A stretch of DNA of 7,293 bases from an uncultured Bacteroidales bacterium (GTDB taxonomy: Bacteria > Bacteroidota > Bacteroidia > Bacteroidales > P3). Location of the stretch: assembly GCA_947097635.1 (NCBI GenBank), contig CAMURW010000076.1:1-7293 (forward strand), written 5' to 3'. Positions 6,493 through 7,293 of this stretch are shown in pieces. Under the pieces are notes generated by a model. The model did not search any database. It was not told the origin of the DNA and worked only from the letters and a program-made list of their open reading frames with translations. Made by a program: the position numbers and the translations under genes. How positions within the stretch are numbered: position 1 is the stretch's first letter; each line of letters starts with the position of its first letter.

Positions 6493-7110
6493 ATGTCCCC
6501 TCACTATCAGCCTAAACAAAAGCACTACGAGCGTGATGCCGCACGACACCATACTCCTATGCCTCTATCCGTGCTGCTGGCGATGGCAGGCTGCGCATGC
6601 CTGGCGATGACGACCAGCTGCACCAACGATATGCAAAAGATACGCCTCTTCGACAGGACCAATCTACCGGCACAAATCGTCAAGGATGCCGATATGACAT
6701 ATTCCGAGGAAGGGCACATACAGATGCACCTGCGGGCCCCCGTCATCTACAAGTACACCGAGCCAGAAGAGAGAAGCACTTATCCCAAAGGCATACACAT
6801 CACCTTCCACAACAGCGACGGCACCACCAAATGCACACTCAGCGCACTTTACGCCATAAGCTGGGATCTGCAGAACATTATGATGGCACGCGACAGCGTG
6901 GTGTTCATCGACTTCAGCACCAGAGACACCTGCTACCTAAAAGACATCATCTGGAATAAAGGTGAACATCGTCTCTATTCCAACCACACCATCCGCAGCG
7001 TCAACGGACAGCGTGTCACCATAGGCGATGGTTTCCACAGCGACGACAACTTCGAAGACCCAAAGATATTCCACCAGCGCGGAGTGCTGGTATGGAACGA
7101 CGGTGCATAG
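6493..7110 (+). CDS. lptC: LPS export system periplasmic protein LptC (lipoprotein-like)
   Basis: LptC is the inner-membrane-anchored link that passes LPS from the LptBFG transporter to the periplasmic bridge. The 205-residue product has a basic N-terminus (RDAARHH), a hydrophobic segment PLSVLLAMAGCACLAM, and a likely lipid-attached cysteine, C43, in AMTTSC. The -3 position is T instead of the usual L/V/I, so lipidation is likely but non-consensus, and C34 is an alternative. The rest fits the LptC beta-jellyroll: KDADMTYSEEGHIQMHLRAP (64-83), KGIHITFHNSDGTTKCTLSA (99-118), then DTCYLKDIIWN, the family-like HRLYSNHTIR (159-168), and a G-DGFHSDDNFEDPKIFHQRG ending. No in-frame start exists between the TPR stop and the ATG at 6493. 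Starting at the internal ATG 6559 would remove the basic region, so 6493 is preferred. It lies 45 bp after the TPR gene. Confidence 0.82.
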   Translation: MSPHYQPKQKHYERDAARHHTPMPLSVLLAMAGCACLAMTTSCTNDMQKIRLFDRTNLPAQIVKDADMTYSEEGHIQMHLRAPVIYKYTEPEERSTYPKGIHITFHNSDGTTKCTLSALYAISWDLQNIMMARDSVVFIDFSTRDTCYLKDIIWNKGEHRLYSNHTIRSVNGQRVTIGDGFHSDDNFEDPKIFHQRGVLVWNDGA

Positions 7111-7181
7111 AGCAATTATTTTATAGACACAACTTTTCCCAAGCCACCTAATGTGGGACCAGGGAGCCAAACAATCCCATC

Positions 7182-7293
7182 ATGGAATTTCAAGCCAAGC
7201 AAATAGCACAATTTCTCGGCGGCATCGTAGAAGGAAACCCCGAAACCACAGTAAACCAATTCTACAAGATAGAAGAAGGACAGCCTGGCGGTC
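7182..7293 (+). CDS. lpxD: UDP-3-O-acylglucosamine N-acyltransferase, N-terminal part (runs off the window)
   Basis: The 37 visible codons begin MEFQAKQIAQFLGGIVEG and contain VNQFYKIEEGQPGG. This closely matches my memory of Bacteroidales LpxD N-termini, which start MEF-AKQIA-F and have a KIEEG-PG motif in the uridine-binding N-terminal domain. LpxD adds the second 3-hydroxyacyl chain to UDP-acylglucosamine in lipid A synthesis, in the cytosol. The left-handed beta-helix acyltransferase domain lies beyond the window. The start at 7182 is the family start, and no strong Shine-Dalgarno site precedes it. The 71-bp gap after lptC has no TAnnTTTG promoter, so read-through from lptC is possible. 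Confidence 0.8.
   Translation, partial: MEFQAKQIAQFLGGIVEGNPETTVNQFYKIEEGQPGG

Noticed and set aside
5689..6552. 287-codon minus-strand frame opposite the TPR and lptC genes
   Set aside because: It is antisense to the TPR gene, and its hydrophobic V/A-rich translation is expected from the complement of the plus-strand codon bias.
7144..7156. Small hairpin CCAC-CTAAT-GTGG between lptC and lpxD
   Set aside because: It has a four-base stem and no T run after it, so it is too weak to call a terminator or regulator.
1..7293. Mobile elements, CRISPR repeats, tRNA/rRNA genes, toxin-antitoxin or defence genes
   Set aside because: No transposase, integrase, repeat array, tRNA-like cloverleaf or defence domain was seen; the window is filled by conserved housekeeping and envelope genes.

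Overview
The window looks like an ordinary chromosomal segment from a member of the order Bacteroidales (phylum Bacteroidota). Three things point there. Two intergenic promoters carry the Bacteroidota -7 motif TAnnTTTG. Start codons lack strong Shine-Dalgarno sequences and are often preceded by A-rich leaders. The gene set (DUF456, purD, pth, coaX, a C-terminal WFVKRKY-type outer-membrane protein, a secreted TPR protein, lptC and lpxD) matches family members I know from that order. Coding regions are moderately GC-rich and the main divergent intergenic region is AT-rich. The genus cannot be fixed from this sequence.

Layout: (1) Bases 1-98 are the 3' end of a plus-strand gene, tentatively an AlkD-like DNA alkylation repair protein. 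(2) It converges on a minus-strand pair, purD followed 6 bp later by a DUF456 membrane-protein gene, probably one transcript from a promoter near 2061-2095. (3) A 238-bp AT-rich divergent region (1969-2206) holds the purD promoter, small inverted repeats in the purD leader, and a promoter facing the other way. (4) The plus-strand run to the window end is pth (peptidyl-tRNA hydrolase), coaX (type III pantothenate kinase), an uncharacterised beta-barrel outer-membrane protein, an exported TPR protein, lptC (LPS export), and the first 37 codons of lpxD (lipid A synthesis).

The left half is housekeeping metabolism: purine synthesis, tRNA recycling and CoA synthesis. The right half leans to the cell envelope: an OMP, a periplasmic TPR protein, LptC and LpxD. 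The two uncharacterised envelope proteins next to LPS genes are the most useful lead, but this is only a context argument. I found no mobile element, CRISPR array, tRNA, rRNA, toxin-antitoxin or defence system, and no evidence of a novel system. The findings are modest and mostly concern start sites, promoters and gene context.
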